Below are positions 7,625 through 14,564 of a DNA stretch of 19,191 nucleotides, piece after piece. The first letter of the stretch is position 1. Each line of letters starts with the position of its first letter. The position numbers and the translations under genes are program-made. The stretch comes from an uncultured Clostridia bacterium (GTDB taxonomy: Bacteria > Bacillota > Clostridia > UBA1381 > UMGS1253): the NCBI GenBank assembly GCA_934456295.1, contig CAKSHB010000026.1, positions 1 to 19,191 of the forward strand, given 5' to 3'. The notes beneath the pieces are model-generated. The model was given only the letters and a program-made list of their open reading frames with translations. It searched no databases and was not told the DNA's origin.

Positions 7625-8044
7625 ATGAAACAAGTCGGGCAAATTATTTCGGCAGACGGAGAATATGCGGTTGTGCTTGTGGCAAAAACGAGCATGTGCG
7701 GCGAAAACTGCGGCGCCTGCAAGGGCGGCTGCAAGCCCGGTTCGCAGAAGGTTACGGCGAAGTTTGATGAGGGCATAAGCTGCAGCGCAAAGGTCGGCGA
7801 TATGGCAGTTCTGGAGCTTGAGGACTCAAAGGTGCTTCTGACGGCGGTAGTGTTGTATCTTTTGCCGATTGCGGCGATGTTTTTGGCATATTTTGCCGCT
7901 ATGGCTTTGTCAGCGAGCGAGCAGATAAGCATAGTTTCTGCTTTGGCAGCATCGCTTTTTGTGTTTTTTTCTGCTAAATTGTTTGATAAAAGGCTGAAAA
8001 ATAGCAAAAAATACGAAATACGCATTACTAAGGTGTTGCACTGA
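7625..8044 (+). CDS. RseC/MucC-family SoxR-reducing-type membrane protein
   Basis: A 139-residue protein with a cysteine-rich N-terminal part (CGENCGACKGGC, about residues 21-32) and two membrane helices around residues 75-115. This matches the RseC/MucC (SoxR-reducing system) family, which in some bacteria works with Rnf-type electron transfer complexes. Here it is encoded 46 bases after recN, with a GGAGAG ribosome binding site and no rnf genes in view. Its cysteines suggest a redox or metal role, but the partner is not identifiable. A terminator follows at 8065. Confidence 0.8.
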   Translation: MKQVGQIISADGEYAVVLVAKTSMCGENCGACKGGCKPGSQKVTAKFDEGISCSAKVGDMAVLELEDSKVLLTAVVLYLLPIAAMFLAYFAAMALSASEQISIVSALAASLFVFFSAKLFDKRLKNSKKYEIRITKVLH

Positions 8045-8064
8045 AAAAAATTTTATGATAAAAT
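8036..8064 (+). promoter_or_regulatory. Candidate promoter before the P-loop ATPase gene
   Basis: TTGCAC (8036-8041) and TAAAAT (8059-8064) are 17 bp apart and overlap the stop of the preceding gene. The hairpin at 8065-8094 follows directly, so transcripts starting here would meet a terminator within a few bases. The call is tentative. Confidence 0.3.
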
Positions 8065-8100
8065 AAAAGAGCTATCCCATAAGGCAGCTCTTTTTGTTTT
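8065..8100 (+). terminator. Intrinsic terminator after the RseC-family gene
   Basis: AAAAGAGCT (8065-8073) pairs with AGCTCTTTT (8086-8094), followed by T-rich sequence. It separates the nadK-recN-rseC group from the P-loop/oxidoreductase operon. Confidence 0.75.
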
Positions 8101-8150
8101 ATTTAAAGAGCAGACGCGGAAAGCATAAAAATGTGCTGCGGAGGTGCATG

Positions 8151-8813
8151 ATGGAACCGAGAATAAGCGTTTTTGTCGGTCACTTCGGGAGCGGCAAAAC
8201 GGAAATTGCGATAAATTACGCTATAAAGCTTGCGAAGGAAGGAAAAAAGGTTACGATCGTCGACTGCGATATTGTAAACACATATTTTCGTACGCTGGAC
8301 GCAAAAAAAGAGCTTGAACTGTACGGCATAAGGGTCATAGCGCCGATATTTGCAAATTCAAACCTTGAAATGCAGATGATACCGCCGGAAATACTGTCGG
8401 TGTTCGAGGAGCATGATACAAATGTGGTGTTTGATGTAGGCGGAGATGAGGACGGCGCATATGCACTCGGCGTGTATAAAAGGCTGTTTGAGCGCGAGGG
8501 ATATAAGATGATGTTTGTGGTAAATGCGCGCAGACCGCTCACGGCGACGGCAGACGACACGATTGAGTATATGGTCGATATCGAAAAGGCGTCGCGCCTT
8601 GCCATAGGCGGAGTTATAAATAATACAAATCTGGCTGATGAAACGACGGCGGACGATGTGATATACGGCGACGGAGTGGTAAAAGAAATTTCGCGGAAAA
8701 CGGGGCTTGAGTATAAGATGATTGCAGCAGCTGAGGAAGTTATAAAGCAGCTTCCGAAAGAGCTTGCGGACAAAGCGTTTGCAATTTCGCGTTATCTGAC
8801 GCTGCCGTACTGA
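8151..8813 (+). CDS. P-loop ATPase (MinD/CobB-like) linked to oxidoreductase operon
   Basis: A 220-residue cytosolic P-loop NTPase of the SIMIBI (MinD/ArsA/CobQ-like) type. The Walker A-like GHFGSGKTE is at about residues 9-17, a switch aspartate lies in VDCDIVNTYFR, and a Walker B-like strand is VVFDVGGDEDG. The ATG at 8151 has GGAGGTG four bases away; the ATG at 8148 is too close. The downstream genes encode the four subunits of a ferredoxin-dependent 2-oxoacid oxidoreductase, starting 68 bases later. A helper role in cluster or cofactor assembly for that enzyme is a guess from position. I do not recognise a named gene. Confidence 0.75.
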   Translation: MEPRISVFVGHFGSGKTEIAINYAIKLAKEGKKVTIVDCDIVNTYFRTLDAKKELELYGIRVIAPIFANSNLEMQMIPPEILSVFEEHDTNVVFDVGGDEDGAYALGVYKRLFEREGYKMMFVVNARRPLTATADDTIEYMVDIEKASRLAIGGVINNTNLADETTADDVIYGDGVVKEISRKTGLEYKMIAAAEEVIKQLPKELADKAFAISRYLTLPY

Positions 8814-8881
8814 CAGTGTTAAAAAATATATTAATTTAATAAGCTTAAATTTAATAATTTTGAAAAGAGGTGTTACCGAAA

Positions 8882-9088
8882 ATGGCAAAGGTTACGTTCG
8901 ACAAGGACAGATGCAAGGGCTGTGAGCTTTGTACAACGGTTTGTCCGAAAAAAATTGTGGTTATGAGCAAGGACGAGATGAATGCGAAAGGCTTTCATCC
9001 GGCGCAGGTAATCGAGATGGAGAAATGTATCGGCTGTGCATTTTGTGCAACGATATGCCCCGATTGTGTAATTGAGGTTGAAAAATAA
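8882..9088 (+). CDS. 2-oxoacid:ferredoxin oxidoreductase delta subunit (2x[4Fe-4S])
   Basis: A 68-residue bacterial-type ferredoxin-like subunit. Two four-cysteine motifs, CKGCELCTTVCP (about residues 11-22) and CIGCAFCATICP, each bind one [4Fe-4S] cluster, with the fourth cysteine of each motif before proline. It passes electrons from the catalytic subunits to external ferredoxin. The ATG at 8882 follows AAGAGGTG at nine bases. It is the first of four closely packed subunit genes; an orthologue would be called korD or vorD. Confidence 0.93.
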   Translation: MAKVTFDKDRCKGCELCTTVCPKKIVVMSKDEMNAKGFHPAQVIEMEKCIGCAFCATICPDCVIEVEK

Positions 9089-9113
9089 GCTTTTTTGATT
9101 TGGAGGGAGAAAA

Positions 9114-10178
9114 ATGTCTGATAAAGTATTGATGAAGGGCAACGAGGCTTTGGCAGAGGCTGCAATTCAGGCAGGCTGCCGCCTGTTCTTCGGCTATCCC
9201 ATCACGCCGCAGACGGAGCTTGCGGCTTATATGGCAAAGAAAATGCCGAAGGTTGACGGTTTGTTTTTGCAGGCGGAAAGCGAAGTTGCGGCGATAAATA
9301 TGGTATATGGTGCGGCAGGAGCCGGCGCAAGGGTTATGACGAGCTCATCAAGCCCGGGAGTCAGCCTCAAACAGGAGGGTATCTCATATATTGCCGGTGC
9401 GGATTTGCCGTGTGTTATTATAAACATCGTGCGCGGCGGTCCCGGTCTTGGCGGCATACAGCCGGCACAGTCGGACTATTTTCAGGCAACAAAGGGCGGC
9501 GGTCACGGCGACTATCATCTGATAGTGCTTGCACCGAGCTCTGTGCAGGAAATGGTGGATTTGACATCGCTGGCGTTTGATTTGGGCGATATGTACCGTA
9601 TGCCGGTTATGATTATGGGCGACGGCGCACTCGGTCAGATGATGGAGCCGATTTCGTTTGATACGGTCAAAAAGACGGAGCTGCCCGAAAAAACATGGGC
9701 AACAACGGGCACGCAGATGAAGAGAAAGCGCAATATTATAAATTCGCTCTATATTACGCCCGAGGAACTTGAGGATTTGGTATGGGAGCGCGAAAAGCGC
9801 TATGACGTTGTAAAGTCGAAGGAAGTGCGCTTTGAGGAATACGAAACAGAGGACGCAGACTATATTATAGCGGCATACGGCACAATAGCGCGTGTTGCGA
9901 AAAACGCAATAAAGACTCTGCGCGCACAGGGCATAAGAGCCGGACTTATCCGCCCGATTACACTCTGGCCGTTCCCGAGCGAGGCATTTAACAAGGCTGC
10001 GGATAAAGCAAAGGCGTTTTTGTCGGTTGAGATGAGCACGGGTCAGATGGTTGAGGACGTAAAGCTTGCCGTAAACGGCAAAAAAGATGTATTTTTCTTT
10101 GGCAGAACGGGCGGTATAGTGCCTACGCCGAATGAAATTGTTGAGAAAATCAAGGAAATAGACGGAGGTGCAAGATAA
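9114..10178 (+). CDS. vorB: 2-oxoacid:ferredoxin oxidoreductase alpha subunit (VorB type)
   Basis: A 354-residue alpha subunit. The family motif GYPITPQTE (about residues 23-31) is followed by QAESEVAAINMVYGAAGAGARVMTSSSSPG, the region that contacts thiamine pyrophosphate across the dimer. The second domain includes GTIARVAKNAIKTLR and IRPITLWPFP. The enzyme decarboxylates a 2-oxoacid to acyl-CoA, reducing ferredoxin. Close relatives are usually called VorB (branched-chain 2-oxoacids) or KorA (2-oxoglutarate); sequence alone does not decide the substrate. The ATG at 9114 follows GGAGGGA. Its stop overlaps the next start by one base. Confidence 0.93.
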   Translation: MSDKVLMKGNEALAEAAIQAGCRLFFGYPITPQTELAAYMAKKMPKVDGLFLQAESEVAAINMVYGAAGAGARVMTSSSSPGVSLKQEGISYIAGADLPCVIINIVRGGPGLGGIQPAQSDYFQATKGGGHGDYHLIVLAPSSVQEMVDLTSLAFDLGDMYRMPVMIMGDGALGQMMEPISFDTVKKTELPEKTWATTGTQMKRKRNIINSLYITPEELEDLVWEREKRYDVVKSKEVRFEEYETEDADYIIAAYGTIARVAKNAIKTLRAQGIRAGLIRPITLWPFPSEAFNKAADKAKAFLSVEMSTGQMVEDVKLAVNGKKDVFFFGRTGGIVPTPNEIVEKIKEIDGGAR

Positions 10179-10924
10179 TGGCTAAAGTATTTGAAAGACC
10201 TCATGCTTTAAGTGATGTCACACTGCACTATTGCCCCGGCTGCACACACGGAATTATTCACAGACTCGTTGCGGAGGTTATAGATGAGCTTGGCATAGAG
10301 GGTAAAACGATAGGCGTTGCGCCCGTAGGCTGCTCGGTGTTTGCATATAACTATTTTGAGTGCGATATGCAGCAGGCGTCACACGGACGTGCACCGGCTG
10401 TCGCAACCGGAATTAAGCGTGCGAATACGGATAATATTGTTTTCACATACCAGGGCGATGGCGACCTTGCCGCAATCGGCACAGCCGAAACGGTACATGC
10501 GGCGACGCGCGGAGAAAATATAACGGTTATATTTGTAAACAATGCAATTTACGGAATGACGGGCGGACAGATGGCGCCGACATCGCTTGTCGGTCAGATA
10601 ACGCAGACAACGCCTTACGGCCGTAAAATCGAAACACAGGGTTACCCGATAAAAATTTGTGAAATGCTTTCGACGCTTGACGGCACGGCATATGCGGAGC
10701 GTGTGAGCGTTGATGATATAAAGAACATCAAAAAGGCAAAGGCGGCAATAAAAAAGGCGTTTGAGTATCAGATTGACAAAAAAGGCTTCTCAATCGTTGA
10801 AGTGCTGTCTACATGTCCGACAAACTGGGGTTTGAGTCCAAAAGAGGCAATACAGTGGCTTCGCGATAACATGATGGACGTATATCCCCTGGGAGTATAT
10901 AAAGATAAGGGGGCGGACAAATAA
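10178..10924 (+). CDS. 2-oxoacid:ferredoxin oxidoreductase beta subunit (TPP-binding)
   Basis: A 248-residue catalytic beta subunit. The N-terminal CPGCTHG (Cys19 and Cys22) supplies ligands for the internal [4Fe-4S] cluster. The thiamine pyrophosphate motif runs from GDGDLAAIG to VNNAIYGMTGGQ, where NN completes the Mg-binding GDG-x-NN signature. It starts at the ATG overlapping the alpha-subunit TAA, with GGAGGTG upstream, so translation is probably coupled. Equivalent genes are named korB or vorA. Confidence 0.93.
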   Translation: MAKVFERPHALSDVTLHYCPGCTHGIIHRLVAEVIDELGIEGKTIGVAPVGCSVFAYNYFECDMQQASHGRAPAVATGIKRANTDNIVFTYQGDGDLAAIGTAETVHAATRGENITVIFVNNAIYGMTGGQMAPTSLVGQITQTTPYGRKIETQGYPIKICEMLSTLDGTAYAERVSVDDIKNIKKAKAAIKKAFEYQIDKKGFSIVEVLSTCPTNWGLSPKEAIQWLRDNMMDVYPLGVYKDKGADK

Positions 10925-11460
10925 TGAGCAAGACTAATGAGTTGATTATAGCAGGCTTTGGCGGACAGGGCATATTGTTTACGGGAAAGGTTTTGGCATA
11001 CGGCGGACTTATGTGCGGCAAAGAGGTGTCATGGCTTCCGTCATACGGGCCGGAAATGCGCGGCGGTACTGCAAACTGCCATGTTATAATTTCGGATACG
11101 CCGATAGGCTCGCCGATTATAACCGAGCCGAATTTGCTTATTGCCATGAATAAGCCCTCGCTTGATAAGTTTGAAAATTCGGTTGTCAGCGGCGGCACGA
11201 TAATCATTGACAGTTCGCTTATCGACAGAAAAGTGGAGCGCAGCGATGTAAATGCATTTTATATCCCTGCCACACATATGGCGCTCGATATGGACGCGGG
11301 TAAAATGGCAAACATGATTATTTTGGGAAAGCTTATTAAGGAAACCGATATTATGACCTATGATGAGCTTAAAGAGGGTCTGAAGAAATGTGTTCCGCCG
11401 TCGAAGGCAGAGCTGATAGACTTTAACCTGAAGATAATTGACGCAGGTTATAATTACTAA
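10924..11460 (+). CDS. 2-oxoacid:ferredoxin oxidoreductase gamma subunit
   Basis: A 178-residue gamma subunit with the family's opening GFGGQGILFTGKVLA (residues 11-25) and the conserved SYGPEMRGGTANCHVIIS segment (about residues 39-56). This domain is the CoA-handling, pyruvate/ketoisovalerate oxidoreductase gamma fold. Its ATG overlaps the beta-subunit stop by one base, closing the operon. A T-tract terminator follows at 11551. Confidence 0.93.
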   Translation: MSKTNELIIAGFGGQGILFTGKVLAYGGLMCGKEVSWLPSYGPEMRGGTANCHVIISDTPIGSPIITEPNLLIAMNKPSLDKFENSVVSGGTIIIDSSLIDRKVERSDVNAFYIPATHMALDMDAGKMANMIILGKLIKETDIMTYDELKEGLKKCVPPSKAELIDFNLKIIDAGYNY

Positions 11461-11507
11461 AATAAACTTTTTGCCGCATTGGGTATGCGGTGTTTGGTCA
11501 TAAAAAA

Positions 11508-11535
11508 CGCCGGACGGTCAATCTGCTGTCCGGCG
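11508..11535 (-). terminator. GC-rich hairpin oriented as a minus-strand terminator
   Basis: CGCCGGAC (11508-11515) and GTCCGGCG (11528-11535) form an 8-bp stem. On the minus strand it is followed by TTTTTT, but on the plus strand there is no T-run. No minus-strand gene is visible to its right, so it may end antisense transcription or simply be a stable hairpin. Confidence 0.4.
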
Positions 11536-11550
11536 CAATACTTACAAAAT

Positions 11551-11583
11551 GGGCATGTCGGTGTTGATATGCCTGTTTTTTTT
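11551..11583 (+). terminator. Intrinsic terminator of the oxidoreductase operon
   Basis: The arms 11551-11559 and 11566-11574 form a 9-bp stem (GGGCATGTC with two G-U pairs) and a 6-base loop. The stem is followed after one G by eight T residues. Confidence 0.85.
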
Positions 11584-11593
11584 ACGATGCTAT

Positions 11594-11658
11594 GCGGGGC
11601 TAAAAGCGACTGTATCGACTGCCCCGCGGTGTAATCTCTCTGCGGACGGCGTTTTTTT
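11594..11658 (+). promoter_or_regulatory. Possible attenuator with two exclusive hairpins
   Basis: GCGGGGC (11594-11600) can pair with GCCCCGC (11621-11627). The same GCCCCGC can instead pair with GCGG-AC-GGC (11642-11650), which is followed by G and eight T residues, a terminator layout. The two structures exclude each other as in attenuators and riboswitch platforms. I recognise no known riboswitch class, and the best mgtC promoter lies downstream, so what RNA it controls is unclear. Confidence 0.35.
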
Positions 11659-11691
11659 TGTATTAATTTTGCACATTATCTTAAAAATGTA

Positions 11692-11721
11692 TTGACTGTT
11701 GCATACAGACCGTGTTATAAT
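11692..11721 (+). promoter_or_regulatory. Promoter of the MgtC-family gene
   Basis: TTGACT (11692-11697) and TATAAT (11716-11721) are separated by 18 bp, about 47 bp before the start codon. Confidence 0.7.
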
Positions 11722-11768
11722 ATTAGCTTATAAAAAATAATTACAAAAAATGGGGGGGTATGAGAAAA

Positions 11769-12449
11769 ATGGATAACTCTCAGATTTTTCAGCTTTTTTT
11801 GATTGTGAGGGTAATTGCGGCAGGAATATGCGGTGCGGTTATAGGGGTTGAGCGTTCAAACCGTTCCAAAAATGCCGGCATAAGGACCCATTGTATCGTT
11901 GCAATAGGTGCGGCGATTATGATGGAGATTTCAAAGTACGGATTTTCGGACATGACAATCGGCGAGCTTGGTGTGCGCGGCGCTGACGGAGCCAGAATTG
12001 CCGCACAGGTCGTAAGCGGAATAGGATTTCTCGGCGCAGGAATGATATTTGTGCATAAAAACTCAATTACAGGGCTTACAACCGCTGCCGGCATATGGGC
12101 AACATCGGGTATCGGGCTTGCAATTGGGGCAGGTATGTATACGCTGGGGGCTTTGGCAACGCTGATAGTTGTGATTGTGCAGATTTTGTTTCACAAAAAC
12201 TGGCGCTGGCTGAAAACGCCGGCAACAAAAACGATTTATATTGACGGTGTAAGCAAAGAAAATTATCAGCAGGACATAACCCGGCGGCTAGGCGATATCG
12301 GGGTAAGTGTGGTTGATGCGGCGGCGGAAACGGATAAGAAGAGAAAAATCAGAAATTACCGCCTCACAGTTGAAATCCCTGATTTTGTAGATGAGGACAG
12401 TATTCTTGACATAGTTGAGTATGACTGCAAAATTAAAAATTCAATCTGA
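11769..12449 (+). CDS. MgtC/SapB-family membrane protein
   Basis: A 226-residue protein with four or five N-terminal membrane helices and a soluble C-terminal domain (about residues 145-226). The MgtC core is clear: VIGVERSNRSKNAGIRTHCIVAIGA, then RIAAQVVSGIGFLGAGMIF and GLTTAAGIWATSGIGLAIGAG. Family members are linked to magnesium limitation, membrane potential and ATPase control, not proven Mg transport. I prefer the ATG at 11769, ten bases after a run of seven Gs that serves as Shine-Dalgarno; the ATG at 11760 abuts that run. It has its own promoter and terminator and is monocistronic. Confidence 0.9.
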   Translation: MDNSQIFQLFLIVRVIAAGICGAVIGVERSNRSKNAGIRTHCIVAIGAAIMMEISKYGFSDMTIGELGVRGADGARIAAQVVSGIGFLGAGMIFVHKNSITGLTTAAGIWATSGIGLAIGAGMYTLGALATLIVVIVQILFHKNWRWLKTPATKTIYIDGVSKENYQQDITRRLGDIGVSVVDAAAETDKKRKIRNYRLTVEIPDFVDEDSILDIVEYDCKIKNSI

Positions 12450-12461
12450 CATTTTTGCATG

Positions 12462-12495
12462 AAAAAAGCCTTCGGAAAACCGAAGGCTTTTTTTG
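12462..12495 (+). terminator. Intrinsic terminator after the MgtC gene
   Basis: AAAAAAGCCTTCGG (12462-12475) and its complement (12480-12493) form a 14-bp stem with loop AAAA and a T7 tract. This marks the end of the clearly chromosomal part. Confidence 0.93.
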
Positions 12496-12528
12496 TTTGG
12501 GTAATTGTTGCTGTTACATATTATCTTT

Positions 12529-12550
12529 AATAGCAGCCTGTGCTGCTATT
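12529..12550. repeat. Small perfect hairpin
   Basis: AATAGCAGC (12529-12537) and GCTGCTATT (12542-12550) flank a 4-base loop. There is no T-tract, so it is not an ordinary terminator. It lies in the gap between the chromosomal MgtC terminator and the minus-strand element genes. Confidence 0.5.
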
Positions 12551-12583
12551 TACTAACTGCACTAATCAAATGCCACCAAACGA

Positions 12584-12632
12584 TTATACTATCATTAATA
12601 GGGGTCATATCCTATTAACAAAATTAGTATAA
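12584..12632. repeat. Two-tier dyad, possible recombinase attachment site or operator
   Basis: The inner arms TTAATAGG (12595-12602) and CCTATTAA (12611-12618) are perfect complements. The outer arms TTATACTA (12584-12591) and TAGTATAA (12625-12632) are also perfect complements with nearly the same centre (about 12607). A ~50-bp interrupted dyad with a short unpaired core, ~60 bp past the 3' end of a recombinase-like fragment, fits a serine-recombinase attachment site. A regulator operator is an alternative. Nothing else was found in 12500-12690. Confidence 0.4.
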
Positions 12633-12655
12633 CACACAATTATGAAAAAGTCATG

Positions 12656-12685
12656 AAAAAAGAGAAGGACCGAAATCCTTCTCTT
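12656..12685 (-). terminator. Intrinsic terminator after the recombinase-like tail
   Basis: AAGAGAAGGA (12660-12669) and TCCTTCTCTT (12676-12685) form a 10-bp stem with a 6-base loop. On the minus strand the stem runs into T residues. It begins 5 bases past the stop codon at 12691, showing that the minus-strand reading frame ending there is a genuine gene end. Confidence 0.8.
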
Positions 12686-12690
12686 AATCA

Positions 12691-12935
12691 TTAGATCCAA
12701 ACTGTTATGTTCAAATCTTCCCAGTTATATATTCGCTTTCTTGTTGAAAAGCTGTATTGATATGCTTTTGCATCCTCCAATGTCAATGTGAAAGCTCCAA
12801 TTTGGATGTGTTCTGCGTCTTCAGCGGAGCTACTGCTATTTGTTCTAAGATACCATCTGAATTCATCTTTGGAAACCCATATCTTTTGAACGAAAGCTTC
12901 AACGACACTTTCAGGAATTGCCAAACTATAGTTAC
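12691..12935 (-). pseudogene. C-terminal fragment, probably of a serine recombinase
   Basis: An open frame of about 80 codons whose protein runs from CNYSLAIPESVVEAF to NWEDLNITVWI, ending 5 bases before a terminator. The stretch VVEAFVQKIWVSKDEFRWYLR, followed by IGAFTLTLEDAKAYQYS, resembles the C-terminal end of large serine recombinases from Firmicutes mobile elements, by memory of the family and not by search. The resolvase catalytic domain is missing. No start codon with a ribosome binding site exists (only TTG at 12924). Upstream the sequence is adhesin coding DNA read in another frame. I interpret it as the remnant left by a deletion; a separate small gene is less likely. Confidence 0.5.
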
Positions 12936-14489
12936 ATTGAATTTCTTGAGGATATTGGAGAAGCTCTTGCTTGTGACCTTATTCCACTCAACTGCCGCTG
13001 TCTGCTCATCGGGAACAACATAGCGGATCGCCGTATCGACTTCCTCCAGCGTATAGCCGGAACCGATCAACACATCCTTAAAGGTTGCAACGCCCTTACT
13101 GTTCGTAACGGCAAACTCATCAACGGCAAGACCGCTGACAGAAGTGCCGTGCAGATGGAACTTCACGCCCTCAACAATGCCGTCTTCGGAAGTCTTGGTG
13201 ACAGTGAGATCGCCACGGCGCAGTACGTTATTGAAAGAAACGGTCGCGGTCTGTCCTGCGAGAACGGTCACACGATGGGTTTCCTGCGGAACATATTTGT
13301 CATAAGTCTGCTCGGTTACGGTATAGGTGCCCGGCATGAGATTGTCGATCTGGATTTCACCCTTGCTGTTGGTAGTAACGGTCTGATTTACGCCGTCGCC
13401 AACAACGGTGAACTTGATACCATCCACCTTGCCATCTTCAGAAGTCTTGATGATCTTCGCGCTGCCGTAGCTGACTTTCAGGTTGATATACGCCTTCACA
13501 GGATCAGAAACGGATGCTGTATAGGTTACGGTGTCCTGAATACCGCCATCGGGGCCGTACTTGTTATCCGTCCAGACAAGAACACCACAGCGAGCCACGC
13601 TTCTGCTTGCCGTGATAGTAACATCACCGGTAGGAGCGTTATCGGTCGTGATAGTCAGCTTATTGCCGGAAACAGAGAAATTGAAACCGGTTGCACTGGC
13701 AGAGAAGGTGAACTTAGAAAGAACATTATTGGTATCTGTCAGTTCGGCAACATACTTACTGCCGTCCCATTCCAGTTCAATGGTAGTAGCCTTGCCGGTA
13801 CTCTTGCTCATAAAGCTCGGATATTCAACATGGCTCTGAACACTGGAAACAATGCTGTTGTAATAAGAGTCAATTTTACTTTTCAGAGGATGATTCGGAC
13901 CAATGACGGACTTAACAGCGTCTTTACCGCCCGTGCTCACATGATTAAAGTCCGCATCACGCTCACCGACAACAGTTTCCCAAACAAGAAGCTGTGTTGC
14001 GATTGCATGAGCCATCACATCACCGTTAGTCTGAGATTTCCACGACGTGGAGATGTTACCCTGATAGCCGTACTGCATGATTCTGCCGAGCAGAACTTTA
14101 ATGTCATCCGGCTCAATAGTGTTGTTGTACTGGCTGGGGTAATTGTCCCAGAAGTTTTCACCAAAACCGGAATAGGAATCCCCGACATTTCTCGGAACAC
14201 CGGGTTCAATGCAGTAGCAGACTTTTCCGTCATAGGAATCCATACAGTGGATAGTAGTCATATCGGAGGCTCCGGTGCTCCAACCGTTCATATAGGTCTT
14301 TGCATCGTGTCCCCAGGTAGAATGGTCATAGACCTGAACGGCGTCCCCATCACGAGGATACGAGACCATATAGGACTCAGCCGTTTCAGAAGCGGCAAAG
14401 GCGGTCGTTCCCATGCCGATGAGAGCAGTAAATGCCGTAAGAACTGCAAGCAGCCCCGCCATTCCTCTCTTGAGAATTTTCTTTTTCAT
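12783..14489 (-). CDS. Thioester-domain/SpaA-type surface adhesin, 3' truncated and fused out of frame
   Basis: A 568-residue reading frame. A signal peptide (residues 1-32, cleavage after AFA) leads to a thioester-type domain with CYCIEPG (Cys93) and ATQLLVWE (Gln166), the pair expected to form the Cys-Gln bond used for covalent host binding. Two SpaA/prealbumin-like repeats follow (about 336-423 and 424-518, each beginning with an I/VTKTSEDG-type lysine motif). After KKFNVT near residue 520 the family pattern stops, and 48 unrelated residues follow, with no LPxTG sorting signal or membrane anchor. Those 48 codons lie on the recombinase-like fragment in a different frame. The ATG at 14489 has AGGAGG upstream. 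A terminator hairpin sits just before the ribosome binding site. The product, if made, would probably be secreted rather than wall-anchored. Confidence 0.8.
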   Translation of the reverse strand: MKKKILKRGMAGLLAVLTAFTALIGMGTTAFAASETAESYMVSYPRDGDAVQVYDHSTWGHDAKTYMNGWSTGASDMTTIHCMDSYDGKVCYCIEPGVPRNVGDSYSGFGENFWDNYPSQYNNTIEPDDIKVLLGRIMQYGYQGNISTSWKSQTNGDVMAHAIATQLLVWETVVGERDADFNHVSTGGKDAVKSVIGPNHPLKSKIDSYYNSIVSSVQSHVEYPSFMSKSTGKATTIELEWDGSKYVAELTDTNNVLSKFTFSASATGFNFSVSGNKLTITTDNAPTGDVTITASRSVARCGVLVWTDNKYGPDGGIQDTVTYTASVSDPVKAYINLKVSYGSAKIIKTSEDGKVDGIKFTVVGDGVNQTVTTNSKGEIQIDNLMPGTYTVTEQTYDKYVPQETHRVTVLAGQTATVSFNNVLRRGDLTVTKTSEDGIVEGVKFHLHGTSVSGLAVDEFAVTNSKGVATFKDVLIGSGYTLEEVDTAIRYVVPDEQTAAVEWNKVTSKSFSNILKKFNVTIVWQFLKVSLKLSFKRYGFPKMNSDGILEQIAVAPLKTQNTSKLELSH

Positions 14490-14513
14490 TCTTTTGTCCT
14501 CCTTTTGGGCATG

Positions 14514-14540
14514 AAAAAAGCACCGTATTTCTACGATGCT
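14514..14540 (-). terminator. Intrinsic terminator between lipoprotein and adhesin genes
   Basis: On the minus strand AGCATCGTA (14532-14540) pairs with TACGGTGCT (14519-14527) through a GAAA tetraloop, with one G-U pair, and a T6 tract follows. It ends only ~25 bases before the adhesin start codon, leaving no room for a separate promoter downstream. Confidence 0.85.
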
Positions 14541-14564
14541 CATTTCGGAATATTGAATTGTGAT

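Noticed and set aside
11752..11758. Run of seven Gs as a phase-variation tract for mgtC
   Set aside because: It serves as the Shine-Dalgarno sequence and is short; length variation here would alter spacing only slightly, and nothing else suggests phase variation.
11461..11760. M-box or other known metal riboswitch ahead of mgtC
   Set aside because: I looked for the conserved M-box and yybP-ykoY core sequences and saw neither; only generic hairpins are present.
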